Shown one piece after another: positions 13,295 through 19,238 of a DNA stretch of 36,561 nt. The translations under genes were made by a program, and so were the position numbers. This DNA comes from a virus: positions 1 to 36,561 of the IMG/VR virus record IMGVR_UViG_3300037189_016610. One strand, 5' to 3'. The notes under the pieces were generated by a model. It saw nothing but the letters and a program-made list of their open reading frames with translations. It was not told the origin of the DNA and ran no database searches. Every line of letters begins with the position of its first letter. The stretch's first letter is position 1.

Positions 13295-13942
13295 ATGGAG
13301 AGACCTACTCAACTCATCACTTATTTGATCACCGACGATCGCTTGTTCAAGATCGGCAAGACCTCGAACATGGCGTCAAGAATGCTTTCGCATAAGACCT
13401 CCAACGCGTTCGTCCGCGTGATATGCCAAGGAGACGGAATTTCCGAGGGAATGCTTCACGCGCTATATAACGAGAAGCGCGTCTCGGGAGAATGGTTCGA
13501 CCTGTCCCCGGAGGACGAGAGCCGGATCACTTCGCTGATCCTTGGTGAGTACATCACCGAGGAGGAGTTCCACCGGGCCGCGCGGTATCTATTCAAGAGC
13601 TTCCGGTCCGATACGTATGCGAACACATTGACTCGGATCGCTGAGGTGATCCAAACGGAGCCGGAACTCCTCGATCATCACCACGGGGAGGCGCTCCGTT
13701 CCTATTGGAAAGATCGCAGGGACGAAACCGAATCTCGTCGTCAAGAGATCAATCATTCAATCGATCAGGACCTATTCGACCTCGTGATTCAGGGACAGGA
13801 CCCGGTGATCCCCGGCAATCTTATGGCCTACATCTTGAACACGCCACGGATCCGAATCGCTCCCCATGAACCGGAACCCATCTACTTCGGACCGGACCTC
13901 TCCTCAGTCATTTGGGAATGGATCCCACCGGAGCAGAACTAA
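13295..13942 (+). CDS. T5orf172/MUG113-type GIY-YIG-like protein
   Basis: A 215-residue protein with the T5orf172 pattern in its first 80 residues: TYLITDDRLFKIGKTSNMASRML, then EGMLHALYNEKRVSGEWFDLSPED. This family belongs to the GIY-YIG nuclease superfamily; the KIGKT and SGEWF elements are clear. The remaining 135 residues are helical and unassigned. ATG 13295 is 11 bases after the initiator stop and preceded by ATCCCAAATCCT; an upstream-open frame overlaps the initiator and is ignored. A nicking or DNA-processing role in replication is possible but unproven. Confidence 0.75.
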   Translation: MERPTQLITYLITDDRLFKIGKTSNMASRMLSHKTSNAFVRVICQGDGISEGMLHALYNEKRVSGEWFDLSPEDESRITSLILGEYITEEEFHRAARYLFKSFRSDTYANTLTRIAEVIQTEPELLDHHHGEALRSYWKDRRDETESRRQEINHSIDQDLFDLVIQGQDPVIPGNLMAYILNTPRIRIAPHEPEPIYFGPDLSSVIWEWIPPEQN

Positions 13943-14004
13943 ATTCCTCGTCCCCTCCGGATTCCTTCTTTTCCAAACTATTTGTGAAGAAACAAGATAC
14001 CCCA

Positions 14005-14373
14005 ATGGCCCAAATCACCTCCAACATCCTACGCGTGTTCTTGCATCCGGATTACTCCATCGAACAACGCATCGCGCTGCTCACGGACCGCCCGGACGGG
14101 AGCCGCAAACCGAAAGCCGCAATGATGAATCAGGCGCTCCGGGCGATCACTCAGGCTTACGCGCAGATGTACACGGAGCAGATCCTCGAAAATTACGAAC
14201 GAGCCGTCTCTTATCGGGAATTCATCAAAGCTCTCCGATCGACCTATCGCCTCGCGATATGGCAATACGCGGATGCCTCCATGGAGGACCAACGCGCGCT
14301 CGATCATACCGACGCCCTATTCCGTAGGATCGACCTGTCCGAAGCCGAATCCGCCGCAAAGGAACTCGCCTAA
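14005..14373 (+). CDS. Hypothetical helical protein, 122 residues
   Basis: An all-helical protein beginning MAQITSNILRVFLHPDYS, with no membrane segment. ATG 14005 follows GAAACAAGATACCCCA. An in-frame ATG at 13912 overlaps the previous gene and gives a poor Pro/Ser-rich extension, so it was not used. It is the last gene before a strong terminator. Its position after the initiator and GIY-YIG genes suggests replication or recombination support; no family is recognised. Confidence 0.65.
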   Translation: MAQITSNILRVFLHPDYSIEQRIALLTDRPDGSRKPKAAMMNQALRAITQAYAQMYTEQILENYERAVSYREFIKALRSTYRLAIWQYADASMEDQRALDHTDALFRRIDLSEAESAAKELA

Positions 14374-14388
14374 GGCTCCGCATGCGGT

Positions 14389-14440
14389 ATATTTACATCA
14401 GACGTGAGGCTCTGTGGTGGTGCTCTGATCGTCTTTTTTG
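14389..14440 (+). ncRNA. Possible short structured transcript
   Basis: A box ATATTTA (14389-14395) is followed by AGACG (14400-14404), which pairs with CGTCT (14430-14434), directly before a run of T. That gives a box, a folded segment of about 35 bases and a terminator-like tail with no open reading frame. It might be a small RNA, or simply a first, weak terminator of the replication operon. Confidence 0.25.
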
Positions 14441-14442
14441 CG

Positions 14443-14476
14443 GAATCCCTCCCCTAACGGAGGGATTCTTCTTTTT
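14443..14476 (+). terminator. Terminator of the replication operon
   Basis: GAATCCCTCC (14443-14452) pairs perfectly with GGAGGGATTC (14459-14468) around CCTAAC, followed by TTCTTTTT. It separates the initiator operon from the nuclease/sigma-like operon. Confidence 0.88.
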
Positions 14477-14489
14477 CCGGACTACTTAT
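14474..14489 (+). repeat. 16-bp repeat TTTCCGGACTACTTAT, copy 2
   Basis: Identical to 12380-12395. Here it begins in the T-run of the terminator and ends 39 bases before the ATG at 14529, where a promoter for the next operon is expected. Confidence 0.5.
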
Positions 14490-14528
14490 AGCGGAGAATG
14501 ATATCCTTCTCGACAAAATCCACCACAA

Positions 14529-15062
14529 ATGAAGATCGTCCTACGCGACGCGCTGATCGACTTCGCGCGTCTATCCCACATCTATTCCTCGACAACGATC
14601 TCGCCCGATAACGATCAGGGGAGATACATCCGTCAGGAGACCGCGATCCGGCTCCGCCTGTTCGATGTGCTCTCGAAGGACCCGCACATCACCAAAATCC
14701 TCTGCACCGACCCCTATCAGGACGACGGCCGTCTATGCGTGTTCGACATGTTCCTCGTCTCGGGCGGGACCGAATACCTCCTCGAAGGGAAGGAACGCAA
14801 CTCCGGATCGACCGCCGTGTCCTCTTGGGGGATCGAATCGGTCAAGGCCGACGAGCTGCTCGAAGTATCCCGTCGCAAGTCGATCGGCGTGCTATGGGCG
14901 AGCCTCCATACCGACGGTGTCTGTCTGATTTGGCCCATCGGAGCGCCGTCCTATGCGCGCAAACGCCTCTGCGACCGCAAGACCTTCGAGCCGGGACTCG
15001 GCAAGATCCCGAAGGAGTTCCGTGATTATCCCGTCCGCAACGCAATCCGTCTCCACCAATGA
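14529..15062 (+). CDS. PD-(D/E)XK-type nuclease
   Basis: A 177-residue protein with the core of a restriction-endonuclease-like fold: Asp73 in VFDMFLV, then Glu86 and Lys88 in YLLEGKER, separated by one beta hairpin as in the D...ExK motif, preceded by an alpha helix. Proteins of this size in phage replication/late-regulation blocks are resolvases or packaging-related nucleases. The ATG follows CGACAAAATCCACCACAA. The stop overlaps the next gene by ATGA. The fold is probable; substrate and role (Holliday junction resolution is one option) are inference. Confidence 0.65.
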   Translation: MKIVLRDALIDFARLSHIYSSTTISPDNDQGRYIRQETAIRLRLFDVLSKDPHITKILCTDPYQDDGRLCVFDMFLVSGGTEYLLEGKERNSGSTAVSSWGIESVKADELLEVSRRKSIGVLWASLHTDGVCLIWPIGAPSYARKRLCDRKTFEPGLGKIPKEFRDYPVRNAIRLHQ

Positions 15063-15730
15063 GCGCCGATAATTGCCTCCCATGGAGCGGGGAGAACTAT
15101 CGGGACCCGCGCGAGGAACGACTCTCGGCGTCCTCCATCGATCACGCCTATCGCCTGCTATCGACCTCCCCGGTGATACGTCAGATGTACCGGGCCAATG
15201 CGTTACCCAAATGGCATGGAGCGGAGTTCTACGCCGAAGCGATCCAAGACCTGTCGCTTACCCTGTTGTGCAAGTTCTCCGCTTCGACGGACGGCTTTCT
15301 TTCCTTCTTCAATGGTAGTTATTTCAACTATTGGTTAATCCGCTACTTCCAAAACACCCATCGGAGCGCCTCCTCGAAGTTCGCCCGGCGTTGGAGAGAA
15401 CATGGCGACCTCGACGAGATGTTCGAGGAGCCTCAATCGCACGACCGCCCGTTCGATGTGGTCCCGCAAATGCGCAACGTCCGTCTGTGGGACTTCGATG
15501 TGATCCGGTGGCGTCTGTTGGGATCCCCCATCTTCTCGGGATTCACATCGAGCCAAAAGGAGACGTACCTCACGTATTTACAGGAGAGCGCCACGATGGG
15601 AAAGAAGGTCAAGCTCCGCCCATTTGCGGAGCGCCATGGCATCCCGTACGATATCGTGCTCCGGTTGGTGGTGAAGATCAACCGAATGATGATAGACCGC
15701 ATCCGTGAACTCGAAAAACTCGACCAATGA
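15059..15730 (+). CDS. Sigma-factor-like protein, candidate phage promoter recognition factor
   Basis: A 223-residue protein. Residues 57-112 (AEAIQDLSLTLLCKF..., YWLIRYFQN..., SSKFARR) follow the pattern of sigma-70 region 2: an acidic helix, core-binding and -10-reading segments ending in basic residues. Residues about 164-215 (SSQKETYLTYLQ..., LRPFAERHGIPYDIVLRLVVKI) resemble a region-4 helix-turn-helix followed by a helical tail. Size fits a minimal phage sigma. It is coupled by ATGA on both sides. It could direct host RNA polymerase to the TATTTA boxes upstream of late genes. The similarity is by pattern and not strong, so a divergent regulator is possible. Confidence 0.5.
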   Translation: MSADNCLPWSGENYRDPREERLSASSIDHAYRLLSTSPVIRQMYRANALPKWHGAEFYAEAIQDLSLTLLCKFSASTDGFLSFFNGSYFNYWLIRYFQNTHRSASSKFARRWREHGDLDEMFEEPQSHDRPFDVVPQMRNVRLWDFDVIRWRLLGSPIFSGFTSSQKETYLTYLQESATMGKKVKLRPFAERHGIPYDIVLRLVVKINRMMIDRIRELEKLDQ

Positions 15731-16011
15731 ACAACCTCCTATTGATACTCGCCTTCGCTTATCTATGGTTCTCCTTCCGGGAACTCATCCAACACCTTTG
15801 GAAAACCGCCAAGGAATCGACGGGATCCGTCCTCGCCAAGGCGATCGCCGTCCTGAGGGAGATCATCTCCAACGCGACGGGTTGCGGCAAATGCGCGACC
15901 TTTTGGGGCGGCTTGGCCGCTTCGTTCGTGCTGGGATTCCCCTTCGTTGTCGCTGTGGCCGCGAGCGCGATATATGATCTCTATGAGAGGATCAAACTCC
16001 GTTACCTCTGA
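15727..16011 (+). CDS. Membrane protein with CxxC-FW motif
   Basis: A 94-residue protein. Hydrophobic segments lie at about residues 2-16 (NNLLLILAFAYLWFSF) and 62-83 (GGLAASFVLGFPFVVAVAASA), and a conserved-looking GCGKCATFWGG lies just before the second span. It overlaps both neighbours (ATGA upstream, one-base TGATG downstream). Similar small CxxC-FW membrane proteins occur in phages, but no function is established here. A holin-like role is possible, given that lysis genes are not otherwise clear. Confidence 0.6.
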   Translation: MNNLLLILAFAYLWFSFRELIQHLWKTAKESTGSVLAKAIAVLREIISNATGCGKCATFWGGLAASFVLGFPFVVAVAASAIYDLYERIKLRYL

Positions 16012-16277
16012 TGGCCGTCGAGACCCTAGACCAATTCCGCGCGCTGAGGCAAGTCGCCAAGGGGAGCACCGTTCGCCGGGAGAGCGCGAACGAGATCGAG
16101 TTCCTGTTCCGGAGCCATGTGGAGAACCGCCCGATCAACCTCTCCTGTCCGTCCTGTCTGTGGGATGCGTTCAAATCGCTCAAGGATGTATATCAACGCG
16201 TCCGGGGGGAATGGGAAAATGTCGAGCGCCAAGAGCAAGCGGAGCGTGATCTACAGGATTACAAGAGCGGAGAATGA
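16011..16277 (+). CDS. Small CxxC protein, 88 residues
   Basis: A charged, helical protein with one CxxC (NLSCPSCLWDAF) in the middle and an acidic C-terminal helix. Its ATG shares one base with the upstream TGA. The CxxC-aromatic element echoes the one in the membrane protein immediately upstream, so the pair may act together. Convergent with the HEPN-like gene, whose stop is 3 bases away. No family is recognised. Confidence 0.6.
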   Translation: MAVETLDQFRALRQVAKGSTVRRESANEIEFLFRSHVENRPINLSCPSCLWDAFKSLKDVYQRVRGEWENVERQEQAERDLQDYKSGE

Positions 16278-16279
16278 AT

Positions 16280-16777
16280 CTATCTGTTCATCTTGGTAAC
16301 TCGTTCGGGTAGCCCCACGAATTGATCGCCTACATGCCTGCAAAGACGACCGAACGCGAGATGTAATCGGTTCTCGATAGGTAAGACTTTCTCCTTTGGT
16401 GGGCTCGGAAAGGCTTTGAGCAAGCTTTCGGCGTTCAATCCCGCATCGGTGTACTTCAGGCATTCCACAAAGGAAGAGGCTTCTAAGTTGTGCATCATTT
16501 GATTCCTTATTTGAAGTAACCAAAGGATTTTTGTTTTCTCCTTCTCCGAGATCAACTCGAAGTCGATCAGGAACTGAAGCCGCTCGACAAGACCTAACGC
16601 CCGTGATGAATGTCCGACGGCTTTGTGTTTGCTGGGATTCAAGCGGAGGATCCTGATCAACAGGATGCGCGTCAAGTATTCCAGTTGGAGGGTTTTCCAT
16701 AAGACATATTTCCGGGTCTCCATGCCACAATTGCGCATGGACTCGCGTTCGGTTCTGGTCGTTCTGATGCGTGTCAT
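16280..16777 (-). CDS. HEPN-like protein, probable moron / host-interaction gene
   Basis: A 165-residue leftward protein inserted between rightward genes. It is mostly helical, and residues 86-97 (WLLQIRNQMMHN) carry the RNxxxH (Arg91-His96) motif of HEPN-domain ribonucleases and related MltR-like helical proteins, after a hydrophobic helix (LQFLIDFELISEKEKTKILW). Its base composition is visibly more AT-rich than the flanks, and it stands alone in orientation, as morons do. HEPN proteins act as RNA-cutting toxins or antiphage effectors; here superinfection exclusion is plausible but inferred. No antitoxin partner is adjacent. The start could also be the ATG at 16735. Confidence 0.65.
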   Translation of the reverse strand: MTRIRTTRTERESMRNCGMETRKYVLWKTLQLEYLTRILLIRILRLNPSKHKAVGHSSRALGLVERLQFLIDFELISEKEKTKILWLLQIRNQMMHNLEASSFVECLKYTDAGLNAESLLKAFPSPPKEKVLPIENRLHLAFGRLCRHVGDQFVGLPERVTKMNR

Positions 16778-16785
16778 CGTGGAAA

Positions 16786-16792
16786 GTATTTA
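16786..16792 (+). promoter_or_regulatory. TATTTA box upstream of the small terminase gene
   Basis: GTATTTACC on the plus strand lies 112 bases before the terminase small subunit ATG, with nothing coding between. It is also 8 bases outside the leftward HEPN-like start. Weaker than the boxes with fixed spacing. Confidence 0.35.
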
Positions 16793-16904
16793 CCTAAAGA
16801 TCCCTTCCGAACCGGTACGCGATCACTCTAAGGTGTGAACGGGGTGGAGAAGGAGTGAAAAGGTAATTCGCCCTATTGATACGGGCCCCGAAAAAAAACT
16901 CTCC

Positions 16905-17519
16905 ATGCCCCAACTCCCCTCCTTCCGAGCCCTCTCCCCGTCTCACCAAGCATTCGTCTCGGCATACATCCGGAACGATTGCAACGCCGTTCGCGCGCTC
17001 GATCAATTGAAGCCGGGGGAAACTCACGAGGTGCAAGTCCGAAGGGGTTGGAAACTTCTCCAACGTCCTGACGTGAAGCTCGCGATCGGGGATCTCCTCG
17101 ACCGTCAGGCGGAGAAACACCTCCTGTCCCGCGAGGACATGCTCCGGGAGCTATACGAACTCATAAGCCGGGCCAACGGGCTACCCGATGCCGGGCAAAA
17201 ACTTTCGACCCTGAAGTTCTCGAAGGATGTGCTCGATTCCATGGCGAAGGTTCTCGGGTACAATAGTTCGACGGTGAACCAAACCGGAGGACAGGAGATC
17301 ACCGTTCAACTCGTCGGCATGGGCGGGGTTGCCGGTGCCGTAAATCCTACCATCCCTCCGGTTGATATTGAGTTAACGCCCGAGGAGCCGCCTGTTCAAT
17401 TGGAACTCTCGTTCCCGCCGAGCGACCCCATCCCGTTCGACCTATCGGACCTCGACGAGATCTCTGATCCGCCCGAGGATTTGCCGGACCCCGATGATTC
17501 CCTCCCCTTCGAGGATTGA
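16905..17519 (+). CDS. terS: Terminase small subunit
   Basis: A 204-residue protein. The first 130 residues show the Terminase_2-type layout: a helical DNA-binding start (LSPSHQAFVSAYIRNDCNAVRALDQL), a segment of stacked helices with RPDVKLAIGDLL, then SREDMLRELYELISRA, and an oligomerisation region. The last 70 residues are very acidic and Pro-rich (DLSDLDEISDPPEDLPDPDD), perhaps to contact the large subunit. It recognises phage DNA and recruits the large subunit. The leader GAAAAAAAACTCTCC precedes the ATG. Unusually, the large subunit is 1.7 kb away on the opposite strand. Confidence 0.75.
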   Translation: MPQLPSFRALSPSHQAFVSAYIRNDCNAVRALDQLKPGETHEVQVRRGWKLLQRPDVKLAIGDLLDRQAEKHLLSREDMLRELYELISRANGLPDAGQKLSTLKFSKDVLDSMAKVLGYNSSTVNQTGGQEITVQLVGMGGVAGAVNPTIPPVDIELTPEEPPVQLELSFPPSDPIPFDLSDLDEISDPPEDLPDPDDSLPFED

Positions 17520-17575
17520 GTTCCCTTTGTTGGCGCGGGTTTCCGCTCAGGGGTTTCTACTCCCCTTGGGAACCA

Positions 17576-17668
17576 AAACCCTACCCGGAACCTCGGGAAC
17601 CTCGGGAAGCATGGATAGGGTTTCCTGATCTCCCGGAAACGAAGAAGGGGAAGCTCTCGCCTCCCCTT
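17576..17668. terminator. Convergent terminator region
   Basis: Two stems lie between the terminase small subunit stop and the leftward RHH gene stop: AAACCCTA (17576-17583) with TAGGGTTT (17616-17623), whose loop holds CCTCGGGAA twice; and AAGGGGA (17645-17651) with TCCCCTT (17662-17668). On the minus strand the second is followed by CTTCGTTTCC, fitting a terminator of the leftward cluster. The rest of 17520-17690 shows no gene. Confidence 0.55.
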
Positions 17669-17690
17669 GTGTTGGTGCTGGGATCCTGTC

Positions 17691-17888
17691 CTATCGCCCG
17701 AACTCCTTCCGGTGTGCGGTCCTGATGATCTCCCGGAGCGTTGCGGCCTGATTCCCGCCCTGTAATGCGTCGGCAAGCTCTTGGAGTTGCTTCCGGGTCT
17801 CTCCGGGCAAGCGGAAGGCGGAGAGCTTGGTCTCGGTGAAGTCGTCCCCCGGTGGGGGAGTTTTGGTTTTGGCGGTCTTGGTGGCCAT
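17691..17888 (-). CDS. Ribbon-helix-helix (CopG/Arc-type) repressor
   Basis: A 65-residue protein with a disordered Lys/Pro-rich start. From about residue 22 it has the ribbon-helix-helix pattern: strand LSAFRLPGE, helix TRKQLQELADAL, a Gly-Gly-Asn turn, then helix AATLREIIRTAHRKEF. Such proteins bind palindromes as dimers. It is last in the transcript that starts at the promoter/operator 18400-18432, so it could autoregulate by binding the 23-bp palindromes there and at 19065. It may serve as the lysogeny or late-gene switch, since no CI-type repressor was found; this is inference. Confidence 0.75.
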   Translation of the reverse strand: MATKTAKTKTPPPGDDFTETKLSAFRLPGETRKQLQELADALQGGNQAATLREIIRTAHRKEFGR

Positions 17889-17900
17889 GGGGATCAGTGC

Positions 17901-18368
17901 TTACTTGGAAGTCTGAAGAGCGGCAATGTACGGGGCCAACACCTCGGGCGAGATCTCCATCAACCGACATTCCCGCTCGATGATCCCGTTCGCCTTGGTG
18001 GGGAACAGGGCTACCCATTTGGCCACCCGACGCGCGGTCCTCTTCAGGCGGAGTTCCCGGTAGCGGATTTGGTTCTTTGCGTTCACGTCCTCCGCACGGG
18101 CCCGGAGAGCAGGGTAGAACGGGGACCCCTCGAAGATCGTGACGTGATCCTTCTCGAAGTAGTCCGTCATAAGGTCCGAGGCGTTCTCGACCGTCACATG
18201 TGCGGACAGGATGCGAGACAGGTCCCGGCCGTAAGAGTCGGAGTAGATCGTAACGCAACGACGGGAATCCGCGCGGTTATCGAGGCTATACATCACCTTA
18301 CATTTCAGAACTCCGTTCGTAACGTAGTGGTGAAGGAAGCGGATCGCGGAGGTGTTGGAGGTGCTCAT
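17901..18368 (-). CDS. Hypothetical protein, 155 residues
   Basis: Begins MSTSNTSAIRFLHHYVTNG and continues as mixed alpha/beta with a basic helix (RELRLKRTARRVAKWVAL). ATG 18368 is used because the leader ACAACACAAG precedes it and the upstream in-frame extension reads through the promoter. It is 12 bases before the RHH gene in one transcript. Not recognised; a co-regulated accessory or regulatory protein is likely. Confidence 0.65.
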   Translation of the reverse strand: MSTSNTSAIRFLHHYVTNGVLKCKVMYSLDNRADSRRCVTIYSDSYGRDLSRILSAHVTVENASDLMTDYFEKDHVTIFEGSPFYPALRARAEDVNAKNQIRYRELRLKRTARRVAKWVALFPTKANGIIERECRLMEISPEVLAPYIAALQTSK

Positions 18369-18399
18369 CTTGTGTTGTTGTGTTGGTTCGTTGATGGGC

Positions 18400-18432
18400 C
18401 AAATGTATAGCGTTATGCTATACATGCTCCAA
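18400..18432 (-). promoter_or_regulatory. Promoter with embedded palindromic operator (copy 1)
   Basis: On the minus strand TTG (18432-18430), a 22-base spacer and TACATTTG (18407-18400) match the Bacteroidota TAnnTTTG promoter exactly at -7. The spacer holds a perfect 9-5-9 inverted repeat, ATGTATAGC-N5-GCTATACAT (18403-18425), placed so that a bound dimer would block polymerase. It drives the 17901 and RHH genes. Confidence 0.82.
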
Positions 18433-18454
18433 CTATGTGACGAACGGTTGATCC

Positions 18455-18476
18455 CTTGATCCCCTTCGGGTCTCTC
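18455..18476 (-). repeat. 22-bp 3'-end repeat, copy 1
   Basis: The 22 bases are identical to 18787-18808. Both copies lie at the stop codon of a small leftward gene (18475 and 18809), reading GAGACCCGAAGGGGATCAAG on the minus strand. Likely an mRNA end or processing element duplicated with its gene cassette. Confidence 0.6.
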
Positions 18477-18762
18477 ACAGGGAGGGGACCGGTTCGCACA
18501 TGCTCCAACGGGAGGAGTTCTCCGGGGTGATCGATAGGCGAACGAGGTTCCCGTCGAGGTCCATGGCCCGGACGCTAACGCTCCGCTTCAATTGGCGAAC
18601 ACGTACGGCCGTGTATATCGTGGAGACCTCGCGCTTACCGATCAGGCGAGAGGTAACGGTCCTGATGCGTCCGAGTTCGTCGAACTGGCGCTCGGTGTGA
18701 TACACGTCCTCGTTCACGGTGAAGGCGAGGAGAGTTCCGGGGCGGATGTTGGCGGGTTCCAT
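18475..18762 (-). CDS. Hypothetical protein, 95 residues
   Basis: A beta-rich protein starting MEPANIRPGTLLAFTVNED, with basic strands (VRVRQLKRSVSVRAMDLDG). ATG 18762 follows a leader of AACAACACAACAACACCG. It lies in the transcript from the operator at 19062, behind the 75-residue gene, and ends in the 22-bp 3' repeat. Small beta-barrel character is suggested; no family is recognised. Confidence 0.6.
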   Translation of the reverse strand: MEPANIRPGTLLAFTVNEDVYHTERQFDELGRIRTVTSRLIGKREVSTIYTAVRVRQLKRSVSVRAMDLDGNLVRLSITPENSSRWSMCEPVPSL

Positions 18763-18786
18763 GGCGTTCGGTGTTGTTGTGTTGTT

Positions 18787-18808
18787 CTTGATCCCCTTCG
18801 GGTCTCTC
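18787..18808 (-). repeat. 22-bp 3'-end repeat, copy 2
   Basis: Identical to 18455-18476, directly after the stop of the 18809-19036 gene. The repeated promoter/operator plus repeated 3' element suggests that this cluster grew by cassette duplication. Confidence 0.6.
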
Positions 18809-19036
18809 TCACTTCGAGGAGAAGGCGACGAGGCGGTTCTTTCCGATCTTCCGTTGATAGGTCTTGTCCCCGTCATACCGTTCGAGGATCACCACGAACG
18901 AGGCGGTCTCGCGAACGATAGCCTCGACAACCGAGGTCCCGCCGTAGTTCCAAACGAGCGTGTCGCCTACCCGGATCTCCGCGCCTGTCTTAGCTTGGAA
19001 GCGGCCGATCCCTTGGAGTTGGATTGAGTTGTTCAT
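18809..19036 (-). CDS. Hypothetical protein, 75 residues, small beta-barrel type
   Basis: Starts MNNSIQLQGIGRFQAKTGAEIRVGDTLVW; alternating hydrophobic and charged strands (TSVVEAIVRETASFVVILERY) suggest a small beta barrel. ATG 19036 follows ACAACAACGCAAG. It is the first gene after the second operator-containing promoter. No function is recognised. Confidence 0.6.
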   Translation of the reverse strand: MNNSIQLQGIGRFQAKTGAEIRVGDTLVWNYGGTSVVEAIVRETASFVVILERYDGDKTYQRKIGKNRLVAFSSK

Positions 19037-19061
19037 CTTGCGTTGTTGTTCGTTGATGGGC

Positions 19062-19091
19062 CAAATGTATAGCGTTCTGCTATACATGCAA
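19062..19091 (-). promoter_or_regulatory. Promoter with embedded palindromic operator (copy 2)
   Basis: On the minus strand TTG (19091-19089), a 19-base spacer and TACATTTG (19069-19062), with the same 9-5-9 palindrome at 19065-19087. A 42-base block (19048-19089) matches 18386-18427 with one difference, in the palindrome loop. Both copies keep the arms intact, which argues for function. The 19092-19238 stretch beyond shows GC-rich stems but no gene. Confidence 0.82.
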
Positions 19092-19238
19092 GAGCCGACC
19101 TCACATTTAACATTTGATCCATCGATTCCCCGGTCCCCGAGAACCCCAAGGAACCCTCCCGGAAGGCCCGGAATCTTCGTTCTCCGGGGTTATCTCCCCA
19201 TCCATGGGGGAACGGGCCCGGAAGGAGGACGGGTTCCC

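Noticed and set aside
15571-15585. TATTTA in CGTATTTACAGG inside the sigma-like gene
   Set aside because: It lies within a coding sequence with no start codon at the usual spacing; treated as a chance match.
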